Shown: piece by piece, positions 8,587 to 16,561 of the stretch
Layout: the number at the start of each line of letters is the position of its first letter
Numbering within the stretch: the stretch's first letter is position 1
Assembly (NCBI GenBank): GCA_017467625.1
Contig: JAFUSN010000002.1
Location: forward strand, 8,756 to 72,755
Direction of reading: 5' to 3'
DNA: 64,000 nucleotides
Source: RGIG1681 sp017467625
GTDB lineage: Bacteria > Bacillota > Clostridia > Christensenellales > UBA1242
Made by a program: the position numbers and the translations under genes
The notes under the pieces: generated by a model
Seen by the model: the letters and a program-made list of their open reading frames with translations, nothing else
Databases searched by the model: none
Told to the model about the DNA's origin: nothing

Positions 8587-8620
8587 TAAATTTTTTGTAT
8601 AATGTCTTTTAAATTAAAAA

Positions 8621-8649
8621 TTGACGGTAGATTAATCAACATTTATAAT
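8621..8649 (+). promoter_or_regulatory. promoter of the 8690 orphan gene
   Basis: TTGACG-17-TATAAT, about 40 bases before the ATG, which has a CAGGAG ribosome site. Confidence 0.85.
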
Positions 8650-8689
8650 GAAAACAAGTTTTAAAAATTTTTGAAACAGGAGATTTAAA

Positions 8690-9169
8690 ATGAAAAAAAT
8701 AAATTATAAAGTGGTGTTTGGAAATAGATTTAATGCGGCTTTTTTTGATCAATATAACATTGCGCCCGTATTTGAAGATTTGTCAGAAATTCAAGATATG
8801 GTTGAAATTAAGTTTAAACCAATGAATCATGAAGTTGATGAACTCACACAGAAGTATTTTGGTGAGCGCTTGGCTTTTGTGACAAGCGAAGCAAGAAAAG
8901 AAGAAATTTTGCACGAGTGCAAACAAAAAGCCTCAAGTGAAGTTAGAAGGCAGCATGACAATGCATTAAAAATGTTTTTTGATTCACTTGAAAGTTTTTC
9001 AGGAACAGCTTATGCATTAATTTCAGAACAGGGAGTAGGAAGAGATGTTTTAGGGTGTGTTTTTGCAAATGAAGAACTCGCAAAAAAGTATCTTTCAATG
9101 CAAAGCGATCTCGTTGAAATGGGATATCAAATTATTACAGGGACTGTTCCACAAAAAGAAAAAATATAA
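8690..9169 (+). CDS. hypothetical protein, no family recognised
   Basis: 159-residue soluble protein of unknown family, with no signal peptide or membrane segment. It has a near-consensus promoter, a CAGGAG ribosome site and a bidirectional terminator of its own. It lies head-to-head with mnmE and tail-to-tail with jag. The middle (about residues 60-100) is rich in Lys, Glu and Arg and probably helical. Nothing in the sequence gives its job. Confidence 0.75.
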   Translation: MKKINYKVVFGNRFNAAFFDQYNIAPVFEDLSEIQDMVEIKFKPMNHEVDELTQKYFGERLAFVTSEARKEEILHECKQKASSEVRRQHDNALKMFFDSLESFSGTAYALISEQGVGRDVLGCVFANEELAKKYLSMQSDLVEMGYQIITGTVPQKEKI

Positions 9170-9196
9170 AAAAAACACCCAAATGGGTGTTTTTTT
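9170..9196. terminator. bidirectional terminator between 8690 gene and jag
   Basis: AAAAAACACCC pairs with GGGTGTTTTTT around an AAAT loop. It overlaps the stop codon of jag on the minus strand. Confidence 0.92.
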
Positions 9197-9917
9197 AATC
9201 TGCGTCAGTTCTATGTTCGGTTTTTGCTCTTGTGTCAGGAACTTCAGAAACTGAATCATCTTCAAAATAATCTTTTGTTTCATCATAATTCTTTGATTTT
9301 GTTATGTTGCTTTTAAGTTTAACAACAACATATCTGTTTGGCTCATTGCCATATGATTCAGTTATAACTTTATCATGATCAGAAAGGGCAGAGTGAATGA
9401 TTCTTCTTTCATATGAATTCATTGGTTCAAATTTAAATTCCTTGTGATCACGAATAACTTTTCCTGCAGTGCGTTTTGCAAGGTTTGTGAGAGTGTCTTG
9501 ACGACGAACAACATAATTATTGCTGTCAACAGTAACTCTTTTTGATTCTTCACGAGGCTTATCCTTGTTGTAAATTGCATTAACAACGGTTTGGAACTCC
9601 TCAATTGAATCGCCGTGCTTTCCAATAAAAATTGCTGCGTCAGCACCTGTTACATTAACAAAGAAATCGTTTTCTCTTTCTTCAACATAAACTTCAAGAT
9701 CAAGACCCATAAGCTTAATAATTTTTTCAACAAGTTCTTTAACAATGGCTTCTTCTGGGCTAGTTGTGCTGAGAGAAAGTCTAACTTTTGCCTTATTGAA
9801 AAGACCAGCCTGCTCTAAAATTTCAATTTTAACATCATTTCTTGTTGCACCAAGTTTGTATAGTCCAATTTCAATTGCTTGGTCAACTGTTTTTCCTTGT
9901 GATTCAATACTTTTCAT
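9195..9917 (-). CDS. jag: RNA-binding protein Jag / KhpB
   Basis: 240-residue protein with the three-part Jag layout: Jag_N domain (about residues 1-52, with KTVDQAIEIGLYKLG), a KH domain whose GxxG loop reads IGKHG near residue 120, and a C-terminal R3H domain. It binds RNA and influences cell-wall synthesis and division in other Firmicutes, acting with KhpA. An AGGGGT ribosome site precedes the ATG. It is the last gene of the rpmH-rnpA-yidD-yidC-jag operon, three bases after yidC. A Glu/Asp-rich tail of about 20 residues follows the R3H domain. Confidence 0.93.
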   Translation of the reverse strand: MKSIESQGKTVDQAIEIGLYKLGATRNDVKIEILEQAGLFNKAKVRLSLSTTSPEEAIVKELVEKIIKLMGLDLEVYVEERENDFFVNVTGADAAIFIGKHGDSIEEFQTVVNAIYNKDKPREESKRVTVDSNNYVVRRQDTLTNLAKRTAGKVIRDHKEFKFEPMNSYERRIIHSALSDHDKVITESYGNEPNRYVVVKLKSNITKSKNYDETKDYFEDDSVSEVPDTRAKTEHRTDAD

Positions 9918-9920
9918 ATG

Positions 9921-11192
9921 CTACCCCTGTAATTTTCCTTTTCTAATGAGTCTGTTTGCTTCTTTTTCAAGTTCTTCTTCAACTTCAAGTCTTTGTTTTT
10001 TGGTTAATGCATCAACAATTAAAGTTGTGAGTTCTCCAATAACAATTGATGCTAAACTACTTGAAATAATGTAAATACCAAATCCTGAACCAGTTGTTAA
10101 AGTGAACATAATCATGATTGCAGGCAAAATAAACTTCATAAGTTTTAGGGTTCCACCATTCATTGGGTTTGCTCCCTTTGCAACTTGGTTGGCTTTTTTA
10201 TTTTTAAGTTTTGTGTGAAGTTCACTGATCCATTGAGATAAAAATGTTAATACACCAGCCATAATTGCTAAAATATAGTAACCATTTTGTGCTCTAATTG
10301 GAACATTTTCTGGATTTGTTGAACTGAAAACTAAACCGTGAATATTTGAATAACTACGTTCGGAAATGTTTTCTTTAACATACCATTCATACCCACCACT
10401 TTTTGCATTGTTTACAAATCCTGCATAATCTGGTAACGGCCTAGTGTTTGCATCTGCAACCCAAATGTTATCAATCCAAAGCCAGCTTTCTTTTACTTCA
10501 TTCCACTTTGCCTTTGCAGTTTTTGCAAGAGTTAAATTAAGCTCTGCTGAAACTGTTTCATTTAAATACTTATATAATGCTTGACCCTCAGTTACAATTT
10601 GATTGTTTTTAGCATATTCTTCTGTGGTTGTGTTAACACCTTCTTTTTCAACATATTGTTTTGCGTTATAGTATGCCTTGTCCCAAGCCTTAAACGCTTC
10701 AAGTGATTCAATTGATGAATCAAATTCTTTTGCCTTATTGTAAGTTTGTTCATAGCAAGCTGTTTCAATTTGTTCATATTGGTTAATTTGTTCGTAAGCT
10801 GAAACTTTTCTAAGTGAACTATAAAGAGTGAAGAATATAACCATTGTTAAAATCATATTAACAAGTGTAACAATACATCCAAGCCCAGTGTTTACGCCTT
10901 CGCGTTTATAAAGCGCATTTGTTTGTGCGCGAAGTGTTTGTTGATCAGCCCCATATTTTTTTTGAAGTTTTGAAATTTGTGGGGAATATTTTTGTTGAAC
11001 AAGAGTTTGTTTTTTTGTTGTAAATTTTACCATAAAGTCAAGTGGGGAAGTGATTACTTTTACAAGCAAAGTAAACAAAAGTATTGTCCAGCCAAAGTTT
11101 AAAGCGTTTCCATGAATCCAATTGATTATAATTGTCCAGAGATCATGAGGAGCGCTAACTGCGGATATCCACGAAAAAATGTTCATGAACAA
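9921..11192 (-). CDS. yidC: membrane protein insertase YidC / OxaA with an enlarged external loop
   Basis: 423-residue member of the YidC/Oxa1/Alb3 family, which inserts and folds proteins in the cytoplasmic membrane. The core begins at NFGWTILLFTLLVKVITSP (about residues 32-50), where Lys45 stands at the position of the groove Arg of SpoIIIJ. The second core helix lies near 105-127, and the last helices at about 304-325 and 345-395. Most Gram-positive YidCs have about 250-290 residues; here about 170 residues (130-303), rich in Tyr, Asn, Lys and Glu, separate the second and third core helices. No lipoprotein signal is seen. AAGGAG precedes the ATG. It follows yidD by six bases. Confidence 0.93.
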   Translation of the reverse strand: MFMNIFSWISAVSAPHDLWTIIINWIHGNALNFGWTILLFTLLVKVITSPLDFMVKFTTKKQTLVQQKYSPQISKLQKKYGADQQTLRAQTNALYKREGVNTGLGCIVTLVNMILTMVIFFTLYSSLRKVSAYEQINQYEQIETACYEQTYNKAKEFDSSIESLEAFKAWDKAYYNAKQYVEKEGVNTTTEEYAKNNQIVTEGQALYKYLNETVSAELNLTLAKTAKAKWNEVKESWLWIDNIWVADANTRPLPDYAGFVNNAKSGGYEWYVKENISERSYSNIHGLVFSSTNPENVPIRAQNGYYILAIMAGVLTFLSQWISELHTKLKNKKANQVAKGANPMNGGTLKLMKFILPAIMIMFTLTTGSGFGIYIISSSLASIVIGELTTLIVDALTKKQRLEVEEELEKEANRLIRKGKLQG

Positions 11193-11198
11193 TTCTCC

Positions 11199-11474
11199 TT
11201 ACATAAAATATTTATATTTCTTTTTGGGATTAAGCGGAACTTCGTCGGTTCCACCAATCGCCTTTGAATGACATTTTGAAAGTCGTTTAACTGTCAAACC
11301 AAATCCTTTAAAAAAACCCCACTCAGCAAATGCCTGACCTGCATAAATTGAGCAGGTTGGAGAAAATTTGCATGCGTGGGGAATAAATGGTGAGATGCAA
11401 AATTTAAATATTGCAATGAAAAACAATGCAATGAATTTTGGTATGCTGATTAAAAATTTAAAAAACTTTTTCAT
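11199..11474 (-). CDS. yidD: membrane protein insertion efficiency factor YidD
   Basis: 91-residue amphipathic membrane-associated protein that aids YidC-dependent insertion. The family motif is clear: a hydrophobic N-terminal helix, then YxxxISP-like FKFCISPFIPHACKFSPTCS, and the Gln-Ala-Phe-Ala-Glu-Trp-Gly-Phe-Phe-Lys-Gly segment. It overlaps the end of rnpA by four bases (ATGA type) and precedes yidC by six, as in most Firmicutes. Confidence 0.95.
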   Translation of the reverse strand: MKKFFKFLISIPKFIALFFIAIFKFCISPFIPHACKFSPTCSIYAGQAFAEWGFFKGFGLTVKRLSKCHSKAIGGTDEVPLNPKKKYKYFM

Positions 11475-11809
11475 GCTCTAATTCCTGCTTTTAAGGTTGC
11501 GTTTGCAAATTCTTTTTCAAGACCAGCAAAACTTTCCTCAATTATGTTTTCCTTTGCAACAACGATAATGTTGTAATTTTGTTTAAGATTTGGCAAGTGC
11601 CTGTAAACGATTTCACGAAGTCTGCGCCTAACCAGATTACGAATGTGCGCTTTGCCAATTTTTTTTGTTACAGCAAAGCCAACTTTAATATCTTTGGTTT
11701 TGGAAGTAGTAAAATAAATGCAAATATGTTTTTCATTTATTTTTTCACCCTTTTTGTAAACATAGTTATATTGGTAGCGCTTTTTTAATCTGTTTTCTTT
11801 TTTAAGCAT
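11471..11809 (-). CDS. rnpA: ribonuclease P protein component
   Basis: 112-residue basic protein subunit of RNase P, which helps the catalytic RNA cut the 5' leader from pre-tRNA. The RNR signature RNLVRRRLREIVYRH lies in the middle (about residues 58-72), preceded by KVGFAVTKKIGKAHIRN. It lies just downstream of rpmH and overlaps yidD by four bases. Confidence 0.95.
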   Translation of the reverse strand: MLKKENRLKKRYQYNYVYKKGEKINEKHICIYFTTSKTKDIKVGFAVTKKIGKAHIRNLVRRRLREIVYRHLPNLKQNYNIIVVAKENIIEESFAGLEKEFANATLKAGIRA

Positions 11810-11825
11810 TTTTGCCTCGCTAGCA

Positions 11826-11964
11826 ATTATTTTCTAATAAGTTCTTTACGACCCTTGTTTCTTCTACGAGCCAAAACATTTCTGCCGCCCTTGGTTCTCA
11901 TTCTTTCTCTGAAACCATGAACTTTGTTTTTGTGATTCTTTTTTGGTTGATAAGTTCTTTTCAT
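11826..11964 (-). CDS. rpmH: ribosomal protein L34, frameshifted in a poly-A run
   Basis: The gene encodes L34 of the large subunit but is not in one frame. From an ATG with a strong AAGGAG site it reads MKRTYQPKK; in the next frame the rest continues as NHKNKVHGFRERMRTKGG and on to the normal RRRNKGRKELIRK end. The switch is at a run of seven A (plus-strand T at 11937-11943) where six would keep the frame. Read as written, the ATG frame ends at a TAG at 11863-11865 after 33 codons. The 139-base span is 46 codons plus one base. A homopolymer consensus error is the simplest explanation; slippage rescue is possible. Confidence 0.85.
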
Positions 11965-12026
11965 AATTGTCTCCTTTATTGTTTAGCACACACGAAAAAT
12001 TTTCGCGCAAGCGGATTTACCTTGCC

Positions 12027-12056
12027 ATTATAAACAAAACTTACCTCATTTGTCAA
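12027..12056 (-). promoter_or_regulatory. promoter of the rpmH-rnpA-yidD-yidC-jag operon
   Basis: On the minus strand TTGACA-18-TATAAT, both hexamers consensus, about 60 bases before rpmH. It is among the strongest-looking promoters in the window. Confidence 0.88.
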
Positions 12057-12075
12057 GAACAAACTTAGTTGTAAT

Positions 12076-12102
12076 TAAAAAAGCCAAGCGTTAAGCTTGA
12101 CT
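12076..12102 (-). terminator. terminator of the dnaA-dnaN-12091 operon
   Basis: On the minus strand AGTCAAGC pairs with GCTTGGCT (one G-T pair) around a five-base loop and runs into six T. It overlaps the stop region of the upstream membrane-protein gene. Confidence 0.82.
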
Positions 12103-12777
12103 TTCTTTTTCTTTTTTTACTTTTTTGTTTAGCTTAATTGCCAAACATGAATTGATAAATTCCTTATTGCCTTTCAGTGAAAGATAATATAAAACAGTCA
12201 TAAGGGTTGCTGCAATGATCATTGCTCCAAGTTCTGTTACAAATGCAAGTGCACTTGTCATATACCACTTTGGTGCAAAAATCACTTTTGCAAGGGTTAA
12301 AACAAATTCAATTAAACTGCAACTTCCAAATGCGTAGAAAAATACAGTTGTGGTTATAAATTTTTTGGTTGATTTAAGACGATTTTTGTCGTCTTTTTGT
12401 ACGTTGTAGAACACTGAAAGGGCAATTGTGCTTGCCATAAAACCAATGTAGAGCATCATCACGCCCACTGCCCAGAGATTTGCGTGCAAATTGAAAAAGT
12501 AGTAGACATTTGTGAAAATGAAAAACGCAACATAAAACATAATTCTGAGCCATTTTGGAAGTTCGGCGTTTAAAATTGATGTAGCGAAAAATCCTAAAAT
12601 GTAAAGCACAAGCGAAACAGCAATTAAAATGTATGCAACTAAGTAGTTGAAATTTTCATTAACTGAAATGCTTGTTACTTTAAATAGATTTAGCGTTAAC
12701 AATGTTAAATAGGCTGCTGTTAGTGTTAAAACACCAATTAGTGTTATATTACAAGCAAGGTCTTTTTTGAAATTCAT
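12091..12777 (-). CDS. hypothetical polytopic membrane protein in the dnaA-dnaN operon
   Basis: 228-residue protein with about seven hydrophobic segments spread over residues 8-205 and a Lys-rich cytoplasmic-type tail (KKVKKEKESQA). I do not recognise the family. It starts 11 bases after the dnaN stop with an AGAGG ribosome site and is followed by a terminator, so it is the last gene of a dnaA-dnaN-orf transcript. In the usual Firmicutes arrangement this place is empty or holds yaaA and recF. A role in replication is not implied by the sequence itself. Confidence 0.72.
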   Translation of the reverse strand: MNFKKDLACNITLIGVLTLTAAYLTLLTLNLFKVTSISVNENFNYLVAYILIAVSLVLYILGFFATSILNAELPKWLRIMFYVAFFIFTNVYYFFNLHANLWAVGVMMLYIGFMASTIALSVFYNVQKDDKNRLKSTKKFITTTVFFYAFGSCSLIEFVLTLAKVIFAPKWYMTSALAFVTELGAMIIAATLMTVLYYLSLKGNKEFINSCLAIKLNKKVKKEKESQA

Positions 12778-12788
12778 AAATTTTCCTC

Positions 12789-13892
12789 TTATTCAACAAT
12801 TCTTACAGGTAAAATCAAATATAAATACTTGTCATTTTCTGCAGAGCAGATTGTGCATGGTGCAATTTGAGATGTGAAGTTAAGTTTGATAAATTCATCA
12901 TCAATCGTGTGCATGCAGTCGCTGAGATAGCGTGCATTAAATGCAATTGTGAGTTCTTTTCCTTCTAAAGATATGGTGATGTTTTCAGTGACATTACCGA
13001 TGTTCGATGCGGAGGTGAGTGTTAAAACTCTGTCACGAATATCAAATTTAACAAGGTTGTTTTTATCCATTCTTGCAAGAAGGCTTGCTCTTTCCAATCC
13101 ATCTTCAAGTTGAGCTTTGCTTACAACAAGAGTGGTGGTTGAGGTTGATGGAATAACTTGACGATAGTTAATAAATTCACCATCAATAAGTCTTGTCATA
13201 ATTTTTGTTTTGCCATCGGTTAAATAAATGTGGTTTTGACCAATCAAAACATCAATTGTTTCGTCAGTTGATTCTAAGAGTTTTGAAATTTCAGCCAAAC
13301 TTCTTGCAGGAATTATGAATGATGTTTTTGAAGTAGTGCATGTTGCAGGAACTTTAACCATTGCCAAACGATAGCCATCAAGCGCAACGGCTGTTACAGT
13401 TCCGTTGTCAATTTCAAAAAGGCAACCTTTTAAAATTGGTCTTGCATCATCAACAGCAACAGAGAAAATTGTTTTATCAATAAGTTCTTTGAAATCACTT
13501 GTTTTCAAAGTGAGTGTTTCAGGTGAAGAAATTGGTTTAATTACTGGAAATTCTTCAGCACTTAATGCCTGAAGGTATCCTTCTGAATCAGTATATTTAA
13601 TTTTGAGTGAATTTTTATCGGTGAGAGAAAGTTCAATTTGCTCATTTGAAAGTTTCTTCACAAAGTCTGCAAAAAATTTTCCAGGAACAACAGCATCACC
13701 AGGAACTTTTACATCTGCATCAATTGTTTTTTCAATTGAAATTTCAAGGTCAGTTGCAGAAAGGGTGAGCTTATCTTCACTTGCATGAAGTTTAATTCCT
13801 TCCAAAATTGGGTTTGTTGTTCTAACTGCAGTTGCACGAATAACTTTTAAAACTGCATCACTTAAATCTAATCCATCACAAATAAGTTTCAT
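12789..13892 (-). CDS. dnaN: DNA polymerase III beta sliding clamp
   Basis: 367-residue clamp with the three repeated clamp domains of the family; it encircles DNA and tethers polymerase III. Recognisable stretches include NPILEGIKLHASEDKLTLSA in domain 1, DARPILKGCLFEI with VALDGYRLA in domain 2, and the C-terminal LPVRIVE (usually LPVR or MPMR), which forms part of the peptide-binding pocket. An AAGGAG site precedes the ATG. It follows dnaA by 11 bases on the same strand. Confidence 0.96.
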   Translation of the reverse strand: MKLICDGLDLSDAVLKVIRATAVRTTNPILEGIKLHASEDKLTLSATDLEISIEKTIDADVKVPGDAVVPGKFFADFVKKLSNEQIELSLTDKNSLKIKYTDSEGYLQALSAEEFPVIKPISSPETLTLKTSDFKELIDKTIFSVAVDDARPILKGCLFEIDNGTVTAVALDGYRLAMVKVPATCTTSKTSFIIPARSLAEISKLLESTDETIDVLIGQNHIYLTDGKTKIMTRLIDGEFINYRQVIPSTSTTTLVVSKAQLEDGLERASLLARMDKNNLVKFDIRDRVLTLTSASNIGNVTENITISLEGKELTIAFNARYLSDCMHTIDDEFIKLNFTSQIAPCTICSAENDKYLYLILPVRIVE

Positions 13893-13903
13893 ATTTTTCT
13901 CCT

Positions 13904-15286
13904 TTATTTTCCTTCAACCATTTGACGAATGTCATTTATTTGAATTTCTAATTTTTTAGACTTTTTCATGTCATCAGCAACTTTATTTTTTGCATATATT
14001 ACTGTGGCGTGATCTTTTCCAAAAATATTTCCAACTGCTTCAAGTGGAATGTTTATCATTTCAGTGATTAAATACATTGCAATTTGCCTTGCTTCAGCAA
14101 TTTCTTTTGTTCTTTTTCTTGCTAAAATATCTTCTTTTTTAATGTTGAAGAATTTGCAAACCGTGTCAATGATTTTTGTTGCATCAACTGTTTCCGTTTC
14201 GGCTTTTGCAATGTTTTTAAGAGCTTCACGAGCTGAGTCAATTGTTACAACATCTTCTTTAAGCAAACTTGAATAAAAAACTGTTCTTGATAAAAAGCCT
14301 TCCATTTCACGAATATTTGTTGTTGCAACATCTGCAATATATTCAATAACTTCTCTTGAAACATTGTAGCGTTCAATTTGAGCTTTTTTGTTTAAAATTG
14401 CAATTCTTGTTTCAATGTCTGGAACGCCAATGTCTGCAAGCATACCCCATTCAAAGCGTGAGCGAAGCCTTTCTTCTAAAGGATTGAGTTCCTTTGGTTG
14501 TTTATCAGAAGTTATTACAATTTGTTTTCCATTTTGATAAAGATCATTAAACAAATTAAAAAATTGTTCTTGAACAGCAGGTTTTTTGATGAGCGCTTGA
14601 ATGTCATCAATAATCAAAACATCGGCTTTGCTGTAAACCTCACGGAATTTTGCAGTGGTGTTATTTTGAAGCGCAGAAATAAAATCGTTTGTGAATTTGT
14701 CAGTTGTTACATAAACAACTTGAAGATTTGGATTGTTTTCTGCTAAATAGTTTCCAATGGCATGAAGAAGGTGAGTTTTTCCAAGACCTGAACCACCATA
14801 AATGAAAAGTGGATTAATTTTTGTGCTTGGAGCTTCTGCAACGGCTTTTGCTGCGGCACATGCAAATTGGTTACTTCCACCAACAATAAAATTTTCAAAA
14901 GTGTATTTTGGATTAAATCTAAATGAAGGAATAGCATCAGCTTGGGCTGGTTGTTCACTTGCATAAACCCTTTCAGTTGGTTCTTGCTTTGCAGATTCTT
15001 CTTCAAGATCGTCCTTAACCAAAATTTCAAGTTTGTTTATTGCGCTATAAACTTTATTTGCAGAGTCAATGATTATGTTTTTGAAGTTTTTTGTTAAAAA
15101 TTCTTTTGCCCTGTCAGTTTGAGTTGCAATAACCAGCACATTTTCCTTGATGTCAACAATTTCAAGACCTTTAATCCAAACATCATAGGAGAGAACAGAA
15201 GTGCGTTTTGCAATTTCTTCAAGTGTCCCTTGCCAAATTTCATTAATGTTTATGCTTGAAGATGAAATGAAATCAGTGTTTTCCAA
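13904..15286 (-). CDS. dnaA: chromosomal replication initiator DnaA
   Basis: 460-residue initiator that binds DnaA boxes and opens the origin. Domain I is at residues 1-90, a short linker follows, then the AAA+ domain with Walker A YGGSGLGKTH at about 163-172 and Walker B VLIIDDIQAL at about 223-232. Domain IV carries the DNA-contact signature GKDHATVIYA near residue 424. The start is TTG at 15286, with AGGAGG five bases upstream; no good ATG is available there. Unlike the usual order, dnaA points towards rpmH and away from recF. Confidence 0.96.
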   Translation of the reverse strand: MENTDFISSSSININEIWQGTLEEIAKRTSVLSYDVWIKGLEIVDIKENVLVIATQTDRAKEFLTKNFKNIIIDSANKVYSAINKLEILVKDDLEEESAKQEPTERVYASEQPAQADAIPSFRFNPKYTFENFIVGGSNQFACAAAKAVAEAPSTKINPLFIYGGSGLGKTHLLHAIGNYLAENNPNLQVVYVTTDKFTNDFISALQNNTTAKFREVYSKADVLIIDDIQALIKKPAVQEQFFNLFNDLYQNGKQIVITSDKQPKELNPLEERLRSRFEWGMLADIGVPDIETRIAILNKKAQIERYNVSREVIEYIADVATTNIREMEGFLSRTVFYSSLLKEDVVTIDSAREALKNIAKAETETVDATKIIDTVCKFFNIKKEDILARKRTKEIAEARQIAMYLITEMINIPLEAVGNIFGKDHATVIYAKNKVADDMKKSKKLEIQINDIRQMVEGK

Positions 15287-15316
15287 AGTTTCCTCCTATA
15301 CTCATTACTAAATCTA

Positions 15317-15345
15317 ATTATATTTATAATTTGTTTAAAAAGCAA
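15317..15345 (-). promoter_or_regulatory. promoter of dnaA
   Basis: On the minus strand TTGCTT-17-TATAAT, about 30 bases before the TTG start of dnaA, in the AT-rich dnaA-recF spacer. Confidence 0.75.
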
Positions 15346-15427
15346 CAAGTTTATGTTGGTTTAAAGATTTTTAATCTTTCAATTGTTAGACAATTGTCAC
15401 AAAAAAAAGTATAATAAACCTGTAATT

Positions 15428-16534
15428 ATGAGAGTGACAAACATTAAACTGAATTCATTTAGAAATTATGACATGCTTGATGCCAACTTTTTTGATGGAA
15501 CAAATTTAATTTCTGGTGGAAATGGACAGGGGAAAACAAATCTTGTTGAAGCTGTTATGCTTGCCGCTTTAACAAAAAGTCCAAGAACCTCAAATGATGA
15601 TGATATGAAAAAAGACGGAACGGATTTTACAAGTGTTGAACTAAAGGTTCAAAGAGAGTTTGGAGAAGTTGACATTAAGTGCACTCTTGGCGAACTAGGA
15701 AAAAAGTTTTATATAAACGGAAATGAAGTTAAAAAGGATAGTGAGGTTTTTGGAAATTTGGTTGCAGTTTATTTTTCGCCAAATGACCTTGTTATTGTTA
15801 GTGGTTCACCGTCCGAGCGAAGGGACTTTGTTGATACTGATATTTCCCAGCTTAGTGGGAAGTATTACAATTTGATTCAGCGTTATCAAAAGGTTTTAGT
15901 TCAAAGAAATAAATTTTTAAAAACAACCAGGGATAAAGATGTGATTTATTCTCAAATTGAAATTTGGGATGAACAACTTGCCTCTCTTGCTGGGATTATC
16001 ATTAAAACGCGTAAAAGTTTTATTGAAAAATTAAAAGAACCCGCAAATGAAATAATTAAATTTATTTCAAAAGGCGGAGATGAACTTGCAATTAAATATG
16101 AAGGAGCAAAGGGAACTGGTGCAGATGAAATTAAAGCTGAAATTTTAAAATCACTTAAGTTTAATTTGGAGCGTGACATTGAACTTGGCTACACAACTAT
16201 TGGTCCACACCGTGATGATATTATTTTTGAACTTAACGGTAAAGACTCTAAAGTTTTTGCAAGTCAAGGTCAACAGCGAACGATTGTGCTTGCATTAAAA
16301 ATCGCCGAGCTTTTGGTGTTTGGAAAAGAGATTGGTGAGAAGCCAGTGCTTGTTTTAGATGATGTTTTTAGTGAACTTGACACAAGCAGGCAGCGCAAAC
16401 TTTATGAAAGATTGAAGGGTTATCAAGTGCTTATGACTGGAACAAACTTTAAATTTAAACCAAGTGAAGATTATTTTCAAATTGTTGTTAAAAGTGCAAA
16501 AATTAAAGAAAAATATGTAAAAAATACAAAATAA
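15428..16534 (+). CDS. recF: DNA replication and repair protein RecF
   Basis: 368-residue SMC-like ATPase that loads RecA at gaps. Walker A is SGGNGQGKTN at about residues 29-38, the signature lies in ASQGQQRT near residue 280, and Walker B in LVLDDVFSELD near 310. The ATG at 15428 is chosen because MRVTNIKLNSFRNY is the usual N-terminus; a TATAAT box lies 12 bases upstream and no ribosome site is visible. It diverges from dnaA across about 140 bases of AT-rich sequence, whereas it normally follows dnaN on the same strand. Confidence 0.95.
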   Translation: MRVTNIKLNSFRNYDMLDANFFDGTNLISGGNGQGKTNLVEAVMLAALTKSPRTSNDDDMKKDGTDFTSVELKVQREFGEVDIKCTLGELGKKFYINGNEVKKDSEVFGNLVAVYFSPNDLVIVSGSPSERRDFVDTDISQLSGKYYNLIQRYQKVLVQRNKFLKTTRDKDVIYSQIEIWDEQLASLAGIIIKTRKSFIEKLKEPANEIIKFISKGGDELAIKYEGAKGTGADEIKAEILKSLKFNLERDIELGYTTIGPHRDDIIFELNGKDSKVFASQGQQRTIVLALKIAELLVFGKEIGEKPVLVLDDVFSELDTSRQRKLYERLKGYQVLMTGTNFKFKPSEDYFQIVVKSAKIKEKYVKNTK

Positions 16535-16561
16535 AACCACCATTGATGGTGGTTTTTTATT
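16533..16561. terminator. bidirectional terminator between recF and 16562 gene
   Basis: AAAACCACCAT pairs with ATGGTGGTTTT around a two-base loop, followed by TT-rich sequence on both strands. Confidence 0.9.
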
